Notes: generated by a model from the letters alone, not told the origin. A DNA stretch of 64,000 bases from Streptomyces sp. NBC_00433 (GCA_036015235.1 CP107926.1:8228001-8292000); one strand, 5' to 3'; numbered from the stretch's first letter, positions 15,104-23,196 are shown. A program made the numbers and translations.

Positions 15104-15541
15104 ATGCGCACCACCCGTACCGCGGTCGCCGTCACCGCGGCGGCCGCGGCCCTGCTCGCCGCGGCCGGGACAGCCGCCGCCGACACCACCGCACCCACGC
15201 CCTCCGCCGCCGCCCACGCGGCGGGCAAGGCGCCGACCGGGGACGGCGCCCGCGCGCTGTGCAAGCGGCTGCCGACCGTCGACGCGCGCATCGACCGCGC
15301 CCTGGCCAGGCTGAACGGCCCGGTCACCGAACGCGGCTCCGTCGCCCGGCTCCAGCAGCGCGTCACCAATGCCGACGCCAAGGGCGACACGGCCGTGTCG
15401 ACCCTCCTCAAGGACCGGCTGACCTTCCGCCAGTCGCTGGTCCCCACCCTCACCAAGCGCTCCACCGACCTGGACGCCGTCCGCACCTGGTGCGGCACCC
15501 AGCACTTCCCGGCCAAGGCCAAGAAGGGCGCCGGCAAATGA
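15104..15541 (+). CDS. small secreted protein in the two-component operon
   Basis: A 145-residue protein with a signal peptide (MRTTRT, then an Ala-rich core, cleavage near AAA-DTT at about 26). The mature part is mostly helical and charged, with two cysteines (CKRLP and TWCGTQ) that could form a disulfide. The ATG has GAGGAGG 5 nt upstream. It starts 56 nt after the kinase stop and overlaps the lipoprotein gene by 4 nt (ATGA). I do not recognise a domain. Location suggests an extracytoplasmic partner or target of the kinase, which is an inference. Confidence 0.75.
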   Translation: MRTTRTAVAVTAAAAALLAAAGTAAADTTAPTPSAAAHAAGKAPTGDGARALCKRLPTVDARIDRALARLNGPVTERGSVARLQQRVTNADAKGDTAVSTLLKDRLTFRQSLVPTLTKRSTDLDAVRTWCGTQHFPAKAKKGAGK

Positions 15542-15762
15542 CCCGGGCGCACCGGAGGGCCCTCGCCCTGCTGCCCGCGGGAGCGCTGGCCGCGCTGCTG
15601 CTCACCGGCTGCGGCGGCCACAGCGGCGCCGACGGCTCCGCCGACCCGGGCAGCACCTCGCCGGCGCCGGCCGCCTCCGATCTGGCCCACATGCAGAAGC
15701 TGGTGGACGACGCGGACTCGGCCGCGTCCGTGGCCGACTCCGACGCGGCAGCCGACAAGTGA
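15538..15762 (+). CDS. small lipoprotein
   Basis: A 74-residue protein with a basic start, a hydrophobic core and the lipobox LLTGC, so the Cys at about residue 24 should be lipid-modified after export. The mature part is short, Ser/Asp/Ala-rich and probably unstructured apart from a helix around DLAHMQKLVDDADS. Its ATG overlaps the stop of the secreted-protein gene (ATGA), making it the fourth gene of the two-component operon. No family recognised. Confidence 0.7.
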   Translation: MTRAHRRALALLPAGALAALLLTGCGGHSGADGSADPGSTSPAPAASDLAHMQKLVDDADSAASVADSDAAADK

Positions 15763-15803
15763 CCGCGGCCGGCGACTGACGGCGCCCGCACACCCCCGGC
15801 GGG

Positions 15804-17501
15804 CTACTTCGCGTCCGCGTAGCGCTCCACCGCGTGCGTCTCCAGCGGGAAGGGCACCGGGGTCGCACCGAAGACCAGGCGGCGGGCCTCGTCGGCCGCC
15901 GCCGCGACCGCGGACTCCACGGCGGGCGCGAGGTCCGCCGGGGTGTGCACGACCACCTCGTCGTGCTGGAAGAACACCAGCCGCGGGGCGGGACCGATCC
16001 CGGCCAGCTCCCTGCGCAGTGCCGCCAGCATCGCCAGCGCCCAGTCCGCGGCGCTCGCCTGGATCACGAAATTCCGCGTGAAGCGCCCCCAGGACCTGGC
16101 CGCCCTGCGGTCCGGCGACGCCCCGTCCGCCGGGTCCGCCGCCTCGTCCAGGAAGCGGTCGGCGGACGGCGCGGGGGACGTACGGCCGAGCTGCGAGCGT
16201 ACGATCCCGCCCGCCTCGCCGGTACGGGCCGCGGCCTCCACCAGCGCGAGCGCCACCGGGAAGCGCCGTCGCATCACCGCGAGCAACTGGCCCGCCTCAC
16301 CGCTGGTCTGCCCGTACATCGCGGCGAGCAGGGCGATCTTGGCCCGCGGCCGGTCGCCGCCGAAGGCGTCCTGGGCGACGGCCGCGTAAAGATCGCCGCC
16401 GGCCGCCGCGCGCGCCAGGCCCTGGTCGCCGGACATCGCGGCAAGCACCCGCGGCTCCAGCTGGCCCGCGTCCGCGACCACCAGCAGATGGCCGGGGTCG
16501 GCGACCACGGCCGCCCGCAGCGGCCGCGGAATCTGCAGCGCCCCGCCGCCCCGGGTCGCCCAGCGCCCCGACACCACACCGCCGACCACATATTCGGGCC
16601 GGAAGCGCCCGTCGCGCACCCAGGCCTCGCGCCACGCCCAGCCGTGCGCGGCATGGATGCGCGACAGCTCCTTGTACCGCAGCAGCAGCCCGGCCGCCGG
16701 GTGCTCCACCTTGCGCAGCTCGTGCGAACGGGTCGACGCCAACGGCACACCGACCCGCGCGAAGGCGGGCAGCAACTGGGCGGGGGAGTCGGGGTTGACC
16801 GGGCGGCCCAGCTCGTCCTGGATGCGCTGCGCCAGCTCGCCGAGCCTGGCCGGCCTGGCACCGCCGGCAGGGCGCGGCCCGAGCAGCCCGGTCAGCAACT
16901 CGTCGTGCGCCCGCGCGCTCCACGGCAGGCCGTCCCTGCCCATCTCGACCGCCGCCAGCGCCCCCGCGGACTCCGCCGCGCACAGCAACCGCATCCGGTC
17001 CGGCCGGTCCCCCGCGGCGATCCGCCGCTGCTGCTCGGCGTGCACCTCGACCAGCGCGGCCAGCGGGTCCACGTCCTGCGGCAGGTGGTGCCGGTCGGCG
17101 GCGAAGAGCACCGGCTGGTCGTCGGCGCCCGCCTCCGGCGCGTCCGGCGGCTCGGGCAGCCCGTGCAGCCGCGCCCAGGCCGCCCCCAGCGAGCGCGGCC
17201 TGCCGTGCCTGCCCTCCTGGCCGAGCAGCAGCGACTCGACCAGCTTCACGTCATGGCACCGCCCGACCCGGACCCCGCCCCGGTCGAGCAGCCCCTGGTA
17301 GACCTCCTCCGTCCCGCCCCACACCCAGCGCGGCGCTGCCGCCGCCTCGACCTCCCGCACCGCCCGGGCCAGATCCGCCACCACCGCGGTCCCGCCGACC
17401 GCCCCGCCGTCCTCCCCGACGCCGCACAGCCGCCCGCCGCCGCCGACCGCATCGGCCACGACGGCGACCCGCCCGGCTCCGGCGCCAACGGCTGCACCCA
17501 C
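15804..17501 (-). CDS. PolA-family DNA polymerase (3'-5' exonuclease-like/polymerase form)
   Basis: A 565-residue protein equivalent to the C-terminal part of DNA polymerase I, with no 5' nuclease domain. Polymerase motifs are recognisable but altered: motif A is VADAGQLEPRVLA (classic DYSQIELR), motif B is PRAKIALLAAMYGQTSG, and motif C, FFQHDEVVVH, keeps the HDE triad. The N-terminal 200 residues are in the position of the exonuclease domain, but its acidic metal ligands are not obvious. Streptomycetes carry such an extra polymerase besides full PolA; a repair or accessory role is inferred. The GTG at 17501 has GAGGA unusually close, so a later GTG near residue 15 may be the true start. Confidence 0.8.
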   Translation of the reverse strand: MGAAVGAGAGRVAVVADAVGGGGRLCGVGEDGGAVGGTAVVADLARAVREVEAAAAPRWVWGGTEEVYQGLLDRGGVRVGRCHDVKLVESLLLGQEGRHGRPRSLGAAWARLHGLPEPPDAPEAGADDQPVLFAADRHHLPQDVDPLAALVEVHAEQQRRIAAGDRPDRMRLLCAAESAGALAAVEMGRDGLPWSARAHDELLTGLLGPRPAGGARPARLGELAQRIQDELGRPVNPDSPAQLLPAFARVGVPLASTRSHELRKVEHPAAGLLLRYKELSRIHAAHGWAWREAWVRDGRFRPEYVVGGVVSGRWATRGGGALQIPRPLRAAVVADPGHLLVVADAGQLEPRVLAAMSGDQGLARAAAGGDLYAAVAQDAFGGDRPRAKIALLAAMYGQTSGEAGQLLAVMRRRFPVALALVEAAARTGEAGGIVRSQLGRTSPAPSADRFLDEAADPADGASPDRRAARSWGRFTRNFVIQASAADWALAMLAALRRELAGIGPAPRLVFFQHDEVVVHTPADLAPAVESAVAAAADEARRLVFGATPVPFPLETHAVERYADAK

Positions 17502-17562
17502 TCCTCGAGAGTAGGTCCGACCACCGACAATGCCCCCGGCGGCCGCTTTCGGGATCGCCGAA

Positions 17563-17594
17563 GAGCCCGGCGGCGCATGGCGCCTACCGGGCTC
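17563..17594 (-). terminator. terminator of the thioredoxin gene
   Basis: GAGCCCGG (17563-17570) and CCGGGCTC (17587-17594) form an 8-bp outer stem with a GGCGC/GCGCC inner stem, 12 nt past the thioredoxin stop codon at 17606. Confidence 0.7.
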
Positions 17595-17605
17595 GGGGGC
17601 GGGGG

Positions 17606-17977
17606 TCAGCCCTGCTGCGCCTGGGACTCCTCGACGGACTTGTGGACCTCCGCCATGTCCAGCGCGCGGGCCTGCGCGATGACGTCCTCCAGGGCCGGCT
17701 CGGGCAGCGCGCCCGGCTGGGCGAAGATCGCCACCTTGTCCCTGACGATCATCAGCGTCGGGATCGACTGGATCTGGAAGGCCGCCGCAAGCTCAGGCTG
17801 GGCCTCCGTGTCGACCTTCGCGAAGACCAGGTCCTGGTGCTTCTCGGAAGACTTGTCGTAGACCGGCGCGAACGACCGGCACGGCCCGCACCAGGCGGCC
17901 CAGAAGTCGATGAGGACGAAGTCGTTGGCAGACACGACCTCGTCGAAATTCTCCTTGGTCAGCTCCACAGTGCTCAT
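17606..17977 (-). CDS. thioredoxin
   Basis: A 123-residue cytosolic thiol-disulfide oxidoreductase. The active site WCGPC has its cysteines at 30 and 33 (DFWAAWCGPCRSF), and the cis-Pro segment is IQSIPTLMI. It is slightly longer than the classic 105-110 residue form because of a C-terminal helix of about 15 residues (ALDMAEVHKSVEES). The ATG follows a strong GGGGAGGG. It is a single-gene unit ending at its own hairpin. Reduction by thioredoxin reductase is expected from the family; no reductase gene is nearby. Confidence 0.93.
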   Translation of the reverse strand: MSTVELTKENFDEVVSANDFVLIDFWAAWCGPCRSFAPVYDKSSEKHQDLVFAKVDTEAQPELAAAFQIQSIPTLMIVRDKVAIFAQPGALPEPALEDVIAQARALDMAEVHKSVEESQAQQG

Positions 17978-18083
17978 GCCCTCCCCAACGGGTGGCGGCG
18001 CCGGGAAATTCCACCCTTCACTCGTCCGGGTGGAGCGGACCGCGCCTCCATGGCGTGGGGCCCCGCACACTCGTTGTCCGCGT

Positions 18084-18284
18084 ATGGCACCGATGCAGAG
18101 GAACGCGCAAGCCGCCGCGGAGCCGGCCCGAGGTGGAACGGTTCTGCACCACACCCGCGCGGACGCCCCGGTCTTCGCCGCCCTGGCCGACCAATGGCGC
18201 TCCGCCGGCCGCATGGTCCCCGGCCAGACCGACACCGAATGGTCCGACCTGATCACCCGCATCCCCCACGTCACCCTCCCCTGA
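18084..18284 (+). CDS. small conserved-type hypothetical protein
   Basis: A 66-residue reading frame divergent from thioredoxin. Its central part, TVLHHTRADAPVFAALADQW, reads as an amphipathic helix followed by a short Gly/Pro-rich turn. No ribosome binding site is clear for the ATG at 18084 or for the in-frame ATG at 18093. I have no firm family; coding is supported only by codon bias and by the lack of a better gene in this stretch. Confidence 0.45.
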   Translation: MAPMQRNAQAAAEPARGGTVLHHTRADAPVFAALADQWRSAGRMVPGQTDTEWSDLITRIPHVTLP

Positions 18285-18292
18285 CCCCCACG

Positions 18293-18400
18293 ACGCGCGC
18301 GGGGAACTGCCCGCCCCACCACGTCACGGGGTCAGCCGACCACCCACCGCAAGGGGCACCCACCCCGGGGGCGCGGGGAACTGCGCGACAAGCCCCCACC
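18293..18400. repeat. GGGGAACTG dispersed element, two copies
   Basis: GCGCGGGGAACTG occurs at 18296-18309 and again at 18371-18384 within a longer version that continues with CGCGACAAGCCCCCACCGG. In the second copy GGGGGC and GCCCCC can pair around a GCGCG-type inner hairpin. From memory, very similar GC-framed GGGGAACTGCGCGA sequences are scattered between genes in many Streptomyces genomes. A related CGGGGAACTG is at 48726-48735. Confidence 0.55.
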
Positions 18401-18426
18401 GGGCAGCAGGCGCGGCGCGCCCCCAC

Positions 18427-19776
18427 TCACCCCCGCGTCAGCGGTAGCGGCTGGGGCGCCGCCGCCCCGACGTAAACCCCCGTCGGCCGCAAGCGCAGCG
18501 CCTGTTCCCCGTACTCCTCAAGCGCATGCGCGATCCACCCCGCGGTCCTGCCCACGGCGAAAACCGCTTCGCCGGCTTCCGGCGGCATCCCGGACGCGAC
18601 CGACAGGACGCCGAGCGCGAGGTCGACATTGGCGTGCAGCGCCGTGTGCCGCGCCGCCGTGGCGACGACGTCGCGCGCCGCGGCGAGCGCGTCCGCCGCA
18701 GCGGGCACGTCGGCGAGGAGCGCGAGGAGCAGCCGCGCCCGCGGGTCCTCGCCGCGGTAGAGCCGGTGGCCGAGCCCCGGCACGCGCTGCCCGGCGCGCA
18801 GCTGCGCCGCGACGACGGGGCCGGCGCTGCCGCCGGCCAGGACGTCGGCGAGCATCCGGTGGGCGAGCGCGCTGGCCTGCCCGTGCAGCGGCCCGTCGAG
18901 CGCCCCGAGCCCGGCCGAGACCGCGGCGTAGGGGTGCGCGCGGCCGGTGGCCGCGACCCGGACCGCGAGGGTCGACGTGGCCAGGTCGTGGTCGATGAGG
19001 AGCGCGAGCGCGGCGTCGAGTACCCGCAGCGACGCCGGGTCCGGCTCCCGGGCCGTGAGACGGGGCCACAGCCGCCGGGCGATGGGCGCGTCGCCGGGGG
19101 TGTCCGCTCCGCCGGCGGGCGGCGGCGCGTCGCGGGGGACGTCCGTCCGCCCGGCCGGCGGCAGCGCGTCGACCAGCGTCGGGATCAGCCCGCGGGCGCA
19201 GCCGAGCACCGCCTCCCGGGTGAGGTCGAAGCGCAGCGGATCGGCCGCGCCGGCGGCGATCACCGCGACCCGCATCCGGTCCATCGGCCCGCTGCCGGCG
19301 GGCAGTGACCCCGCCGCGGCCCGGGCCGCGGCCAGCGGCAGCGGGGGAGCGCCGAAGCGCATGCCGACCCGCAGCTCACCGGTCCACAGCCACTGCGCGA
19401 CCTCCTCGTAGGCGTAGGCCTCCGCCAGGGCGACCGCGTCGACGCCGCGGAAGGCGTAGGTGTCGGTCGCCGCGTCGATGAGGGTGATGCCGGTGCGGAT
19501 CCGGCCCCATCCCTCGGCCGGGCCGTCGGAGGTGGAGGAGGCGGAGGAGGCGGTGCCCGGCGCACCCGCACCCGCCCGCCCCCTGGCGGCGAGCGCCGCG
19601 ACCTCGGCCGGGTCGAAGGTGCTGCCCCGCCCGCCGGCGGCCCGCCGGCTGCCGAGCAGCCCCCGGCTGACGTAGGCGTACAGCGTCTCCGGCTTGACGC
19701 CGAGCCGCGCCGCCGCCTCCCGCGTACCGATGCGGCCGTCGCCGCCGCCCGCTGTCCCGTCCGTCATGGGCGCCAC
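18427..19776 (-). CDS. citrate synthase-like protein with N-terminal DNA-binding domain
   Basis: A 449-residue fusion. Residues about 14-66 form a MerR/excisionase-like winged helix (RIGTREAAARLGVKPETLYA, then SRGLL and FDPAEVAAL). The rest is a citrate synthase fold with the substrate histidine segments GPLHGQ and GLGHRLYRGEDPR and the aspartate line NVDLALGVLS. An Ala/Pro-rich insertion of about 40 residues, near 195-235, interrupts the large domain. It is divergent from a second citrate synthase, with a perfect palindrome between them. A metabolite-sensing regulator or a self-regulated enzyme are both plausible. The GTG at 19776 has GAGG 8 nt upstream; the ATG at 19767 is the alternative start. 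Confidence 0.85.
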   Translation of the reverse strand: MAPMTDGTAGGGDGRIGTREAAARLGVKPETLYAYVSRGLLGSRRAAGGRGSTFDPAEVAALAARGRAGAGAPGTASSASSTSDGPAEGWGRIRTGITLIDAATDTYAFRGVDAVALAEAYAYEEVAQWLWTGELRVGMRFGAPPLPLAAARAAAGSLPAGSGPMDRMRVAVIAAGAADPLRFDLTREAVLGCARGLIPTLVDALPPAGRTDVPRDAPPPAGGADTPGDAPIARRLWPRLTAREPDPASLRVLDAALALLIDHDLATSTLAVRVAATGRAHPYAAVSAGLGALDGPLHGQASALAHRMLADVLAGGSAGPVVAAQLRAGQRVPGLGHRLYRGEDPRARLLLALLADVPAAADALAAARDVVATAARHTALHANVDLALGVLSVASGMPPEAGEAVFAVGRTAGWIAHALEEYGEQALRLRPTGVYVGAAAPQPLPLTRG

Positions 19777-19804
19777 CGTATCCGCCTCGCGTCAACCCTT
19801 GCTC

Positions 19805-19822
19805 ACATTGATCAATCAATGT
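19805..19822. promoter_or_regulatory. perfect palindrome between the two citrate synthase genes
   Basis: ACATTGATCAATCAATGT consists of two 8-bp arms around CA. It lies 29 bp from the leftward start and 56 bp from the rightward start, and it touches the rightward -35-like TTGACA (19822-19827). It is strikingly A/T-rich for this genome. The HTH-citrate synthase next to it is the obvious candidate binder (inference). Confidence 0.7.
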
Positions 19823-19877
19823 TGACACGCTACGAATCAATCATGGACAGTCAAGTGAAGAGTCAAGGAGGAAACCG

Positions 19878-21077
19878 ATGCCCACCACCGCACCCCCCGC
19901 CGCCTCGAAGTCCGCCCCGCCGCAGCCGGCACCGCCGGCGCCGCTCGACGTCCCGCGCGGCCTCAAGGGCGTGATCGTCACCGATACCGTGCTCGGTGAC
20001 GTCCGCGGAGCCGAGGGCTTCTACCACTACCGCGAGTTCTCCGCGGTCGAGCTGGCGGCGAGCCGCAGCTTCGAGGACGTGTGGCATCTGATGTTCCACG
20101 GCACATTGCCGACCGTGGAGGAGCGGGCCCGCTTCACCCGGGAGACCGCGCGGCTGCGCCACCTGCCCGCCGCCGTGCGGGACGCGCTGCCCGCCGTCGC
20201 CCGCGCCACCGGCGGGTCCGGGCCGCTGGCCGGGCTGCGTACGGCACTGTCGCTGACCGGTGCCGCCGCCGGATTCCGGCCGCTGTACGACCTCGACCCC
20301 GAGCAGCGGCAGGCCGACGCGCTGGCCGCCTGTGCGGCCGTACCGACGCTGCTGACCGCGCTGCACCGGCTCGGCCGCGGCCTGGCGCCGATCGAGCCGC
20401 GCGACGACCTGCCGTATGCCGCGAACTACCTGTACATGCTCACCGGCGAGGAGCCCGACCCGGTCCGGACGCGGGCCGTCGAGCAGTATCTGATCTCGAC
20501 CGTCGACCACGGCTTCAACGCCTCCACCTTCACCTCCCGGGTCATCGCCTCGACCGGTGCGGACCTGGCGGCCTGCCTGGTCGGGGCGGTCGGCGCGCTG
20601 TCCGGGCCGCTGCACGGCGGGGCGCCGAGCCGCGCGCTGGACACGCTGGACGAGATCGGCACCCCGGACCGCGTCGACCCCTGGCTGCGCGAGCACATCG
20701 CGGCCGGCGAGCGGATCATGGGTTTCGGCCACCCCGTCTACCGCACCGAGGACCCGCGCTCCCGGCTGCTCAAGGGCATAGCCCGGGACATCGGCGGCGA
20801 CCTGGTCGACTTCGCCGTGCTGGTCGAGGCGCGCGCGGAGGCGCTGCTCGCCGAGCTGAAGCCCGGACGGGAGCTGCACATCAATGTGGAGTTCTACGCC
20901 GGCGTGGTCATGGAGCTGTGCGGGCTGCCGCGGGAGATGTTCACCCCGACCTTCGCCGCGGCCCGGGTGGTCGGCTGGAGCGCCAACATCCTGGAGCAGG
21001 CCGCGGACAGCAAGATCATCCGCCCGTCGGCCCGCTATGTGGGTCCGCCGCCGCCCCGCCCGGTCCCCGCGGCCTGA
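19878..21077 (+). CDS. citrate synthase/2-methylcitrate synthase family protein
   Basis: A 399-residue enzyme of the short bacterial citrate synthase type, condensing oxaloacetate with acetyl-CoA or propionyl-CoA in the cytoplasm. The first 25 residues are Pro/Ala-rich, then GLKGVIVTDTVLGDVRGAEG begins the fold. Catalytic histidines are H246 (SGPLHGG) and H285 (GFGHPVY). At the position of the usual catalytic Asp (NVDFY) it has Glu, E338, in INVEFYAGVVMELCG. The ATG has AGGAGG 6 nt upstream. It is divergent from the HTH-fused paralogue, and heteromer formation or cross-regulation of the two is possible. Confidence 0.88.
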   Translation: MPTTAPPAASKSAPPQPAPPAPLDVPRGLKGVIVTDTVLGDVRGAEGFYHYREFSAVELAASRSFEDVWHLMFHGTLPTVEERARFTRETARLRHLPAAVRDALPAVARATGGSGPLAGLRTALSLTGAAAGFRPLYDLDPEQRQADALAACAAVPTLLTALHRLGRGLAPIEPRDDLPYAANYLYMLTGEEPDPVRTRAVEQYLISTVDHGFNASTFTSRVIASTGADLAACLVGAVGALSGPLHGGAPSRALDTLDEIGTPDRVDPWLREHIAAGERIMGFGHPVYRTEDPRSRLLKGIARDIGGDLVDFAVLVEARAEALLAELKPGRELHINVEFYAGVVMELCGLPREMFTPTFAAARVVGWSANILEQAADSKIIRPSARYVGPPPPRPVPAA

Positions 21078-21142
21078 CCGCGGAGCCCGGCGGCACGGGG
21101 TGGAAGGGGGGAGTCGCGGCACATTGCCGCGGCTGGTCTCCA

Positions 21143-21158
21143 TACCGACCAGTCGGTA
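21143..21158. promoter_or_regulatory. TetR-type operator palindrome
   Basis: TACCGACCAGTCGGTA is a perfect palindrome, 7-bp arms around CA, 54 bp before the quinone oxidoreductase start. Its form is typical of TetR-family operators. No TetR gene is adjacent; the nearest in the window is at 0.2 kb. Confidence 0.65.
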
Positions 21159-21211
21159 ATGTGTGGTCGGTGCCGGGTCCCCGGCACCGACCCACCCCCG
21201 GAGGAGCCGGC

Positions 21212-22165
21212 GTGCGCGCGATCCAGATCACCGAATTCGGCGGACCCGAGGTCCTGCGGGAGGCGGAACTGCCCGACCCGGTCGCCGGCGAGGGGCAGCT
21301 GCTGCTGGACGTCGACTCCGCCGGGGTGAATTACGCCGACACGCACACCGTGGAGAATTCGTACCTCTCCCGCTCCACCCTGCCCATGGTGCCCGGCGCC
21401 GAGGTCGTCGGCCGCACCGCCGACGGCCGCCGGGTCGTCGCCCTCACCGACAACGGGGGATACGCCCAGAAGGCCGCCGTCCAGTCGTACCTGGCGCACG
21501 ACCTGCCCGACGGGGTCACCGACGGGCAGGCGCTCGCGCTGGTCGTCCAGGGCCTGACCGCCTGGCACCTGCTGCGGACGTCGGCGCGGCTGGCGCCCGG
21601 CGAGAGCGTCGTGGTGCACGCCGCGGCCGGCGGCACCGGCTCGCTCGCGGTCCAGCTCGCCCGGCATTTCGGCGCGGGCCGGGTGATCGCCACCGCCTCG
21701 TCGCAGGACAAGCGCGACCTGGCGCTGGAAATGGGCGCCGACGTCGCGGTCGACCCCGACCCCGACGGGCTCACCGAGCGGCTGACCGCGGCCAACGGCG
21801 GGCGCAAGGTCGACATCGTGCTGGAGATGACCGGCGGCCCGGTCTTCGACGCCTCGCTCGCCGCCCTGGCCCCCTTCGGCCGGCTGGTCGCGTACGGCAT
21901 GGCCTCCAGGACCGCCCCCACCCCCGTCGAGCCCGCGCAGCTCATGGGCCGGTCGCGGTCGGTCGTCGGCTTCTGGCTGATGCACTGCCTGGGCCGCCCG
22001 GGGATGTACCGCGAGCCGATGGCGGAGCTGATCGCGATGACCGCGGACGGCCGGCTGCGTCCGCGCGTCGGCGGCGTCTACGACCTGTCGGAGGCGGCCA
22101 GGGCCCACGCGGACCTGCGCGCCAGGCGCACGACGGGCAAGCTGGTGCTCGATGTGACCCGATGA
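21212..22165 (+). CDS. NADPH:quinone oxidoreductase, zinc-independent MDR family
   Basis: A 317-residue medium-chain reductase. The N-terminal GroES-like domain starts with MRAIQITEFGGPEVL and includes the family segment SAGVNYADT, without the zinc ligands of alcohol dehydrogenases. The Rossmann domain has VVVHAAAGGTGSLAVQLA (about residues 137-154) for NADPH. Members reduce quinones or other alpha,beta-unsaturated carbonyls by hydride transfer. The GTG start has GGAGGAG about 5 nt upstream. The palindrome 54 bp before the start indicates control by a TetR-type repressor encoded elsewhere. It is probably a single-gene unit. Confidence 0.87.
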   Translation: MRAIQITEFGGPEVLREAELPDPVAGEGQLLLDVDSAGVNYADTHTVENSYLSRSTLPMVPGAEVVGRTADGRRVVALTDNGGYAQKAAVQSYLAHDLPDGVTDGQALALVVQGLTAWHLLRTSARLAPGESVVVHAAAGGTGSLAVQLARHFGAGRVIATASSQDKRDLALEMGADVAVDPDPDGLTERLTAANGGRKVDIVLEMTGGPVFDASLAALAPFGRLVAYGMASRTAPTPVEPAQLMGRSRSVVGFWLMHCLGRPGMYREPMAELIAMTADGRLRPRVGGVYDLSEAARAHADLRARRTTGKLVLDVTR

Positions 22166-22296
22166 GCGGAACCGGAGGGGTCGTCCCGGTCGTTGGATCG
22201 GTGCAACAGTTGGAGTAGCACGCACCATCATGACCAGTGGAGCACGCAGGGCCGCCGCCCGCGACCCGCGCCCCCGCACAGCTCGGGAGGGGCCAC

Positions 22297-23196
22297 ATGC
22301 CACGCAACCGCTTCGCACAGGACCGGGGACTGACGACCCGCATGGCCGTCACGATGTTCCTGATCGGACTGCTCTATGTCGTCTTCGTCGGAGCGCTGCT
22401 CGCACTGCTGCGCGGCGCCTGGCCGATGATCCTGATCATCGCCGGACTGCTCTTCGTCGTCCAGTTCTGGTTCAGCGACCGCATCGCCGCCTTCAGCATG
22501 GGCGCGCGCGAGGTCACCCCCGAGCAGCAGCCGGAGCTGCACGGCGTGGTCGACCGGATCTGCGCGCTCGCCGACCTGCCCAAACCGAAGGTCGCCGTCG
22601 CCCAGTCCGACGTGCCCAACGCGTTCGCGACCGGCCGCAACCACAAGAACACGGTGGTGTGCGTGACCACCGGGCTGCTGCGCCGGCTGGAGCCGGACGA
22701 GCTGGAGGGCGTCGTCGCCCACGAGCTGTCCCATGTCGCGCACAAGGACGTCGCCGTGATGACGATCGCCTCCTTCCTCGGCATCCTCGCCGGTGTGATC
22801 ACCAGGATCGGCCTGTGGGGCGGCTTCCGGCGCAGCCGCGACCCGGGCACCGCCGCGCTGTTCATCCTGGTGCCGCTGGTCAGCGCGGTGGTCTACGCGA
22901 TCAGCTTCCTGCTCACCCGGATGCTGTCGCGCTACCGCGAGCTGTCCGCCGACCGCAGCGCCGCCCTGCTGACCGGCCGCCCCTCCGCGCTGGCCTCCGC
23001 CCTCACCAAGGTCAGCGGCGACCTGGCCGCGATCCCGACGAAGGACCTGCGCGCGGCCGAGCCCTTCAACGCGTTCTACTTCGCCCCCGCGCTCACCACC
23101 AGCCCGACCGTCTCCAAGCTGCTCGCCACCCACCCCAGCCTTGAGCAGCGGCTGGCGCAGCTGGCCGCCATCACCGTCGAGCTGGACCGCCGCTGA
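22297..23196 (+). CDS. htpX: HtpX family membrane zinc metalloprotease
   Basis: A 299-residue membrane protease that degrades misfolded membrane proteins. Two N-terminal transmembrane helices (about residues 18-62) precede the M48 domain with HELSH (H142-E143-L-S-H146) and the later ELSADRSAALLTG, which supplies the third zinc ligand Glu. Further hydrophobic stretches at about 155-175 and 190-215 cross the membrane. The ATG at 22297 follows GGGAGGGG. Its stop overlaps the next start (TGATG), coupling it to PspAB and linking it to the envelope-stress response. Confidence 0.92.
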   Translation: MPRNRFAQDRGLTTRMAVTMFLIGLLYVVFVGALLALLRGAWPMILIIAGLLFVVQFWFSDRIAAFSMGAREVTPEQQPELHGVVDRICALADLPKPKVAVAQSDVPNAFATGRNHKNTVVCVTTGLLRRLEPDELEGVVAHELSHVAHKDVAVMTIASFLGILAGVITRIGLWGGFRRSRDPGTAALFILVPLVSAVVYAISFLLTRMLSRYRELSADRSAALLTGRPSALASALTKVSGDLAAIPTKDLRAAEPFNAFYFAPALTTSPTVSKLLATHPSLEQRLAQLAAITVELDRR

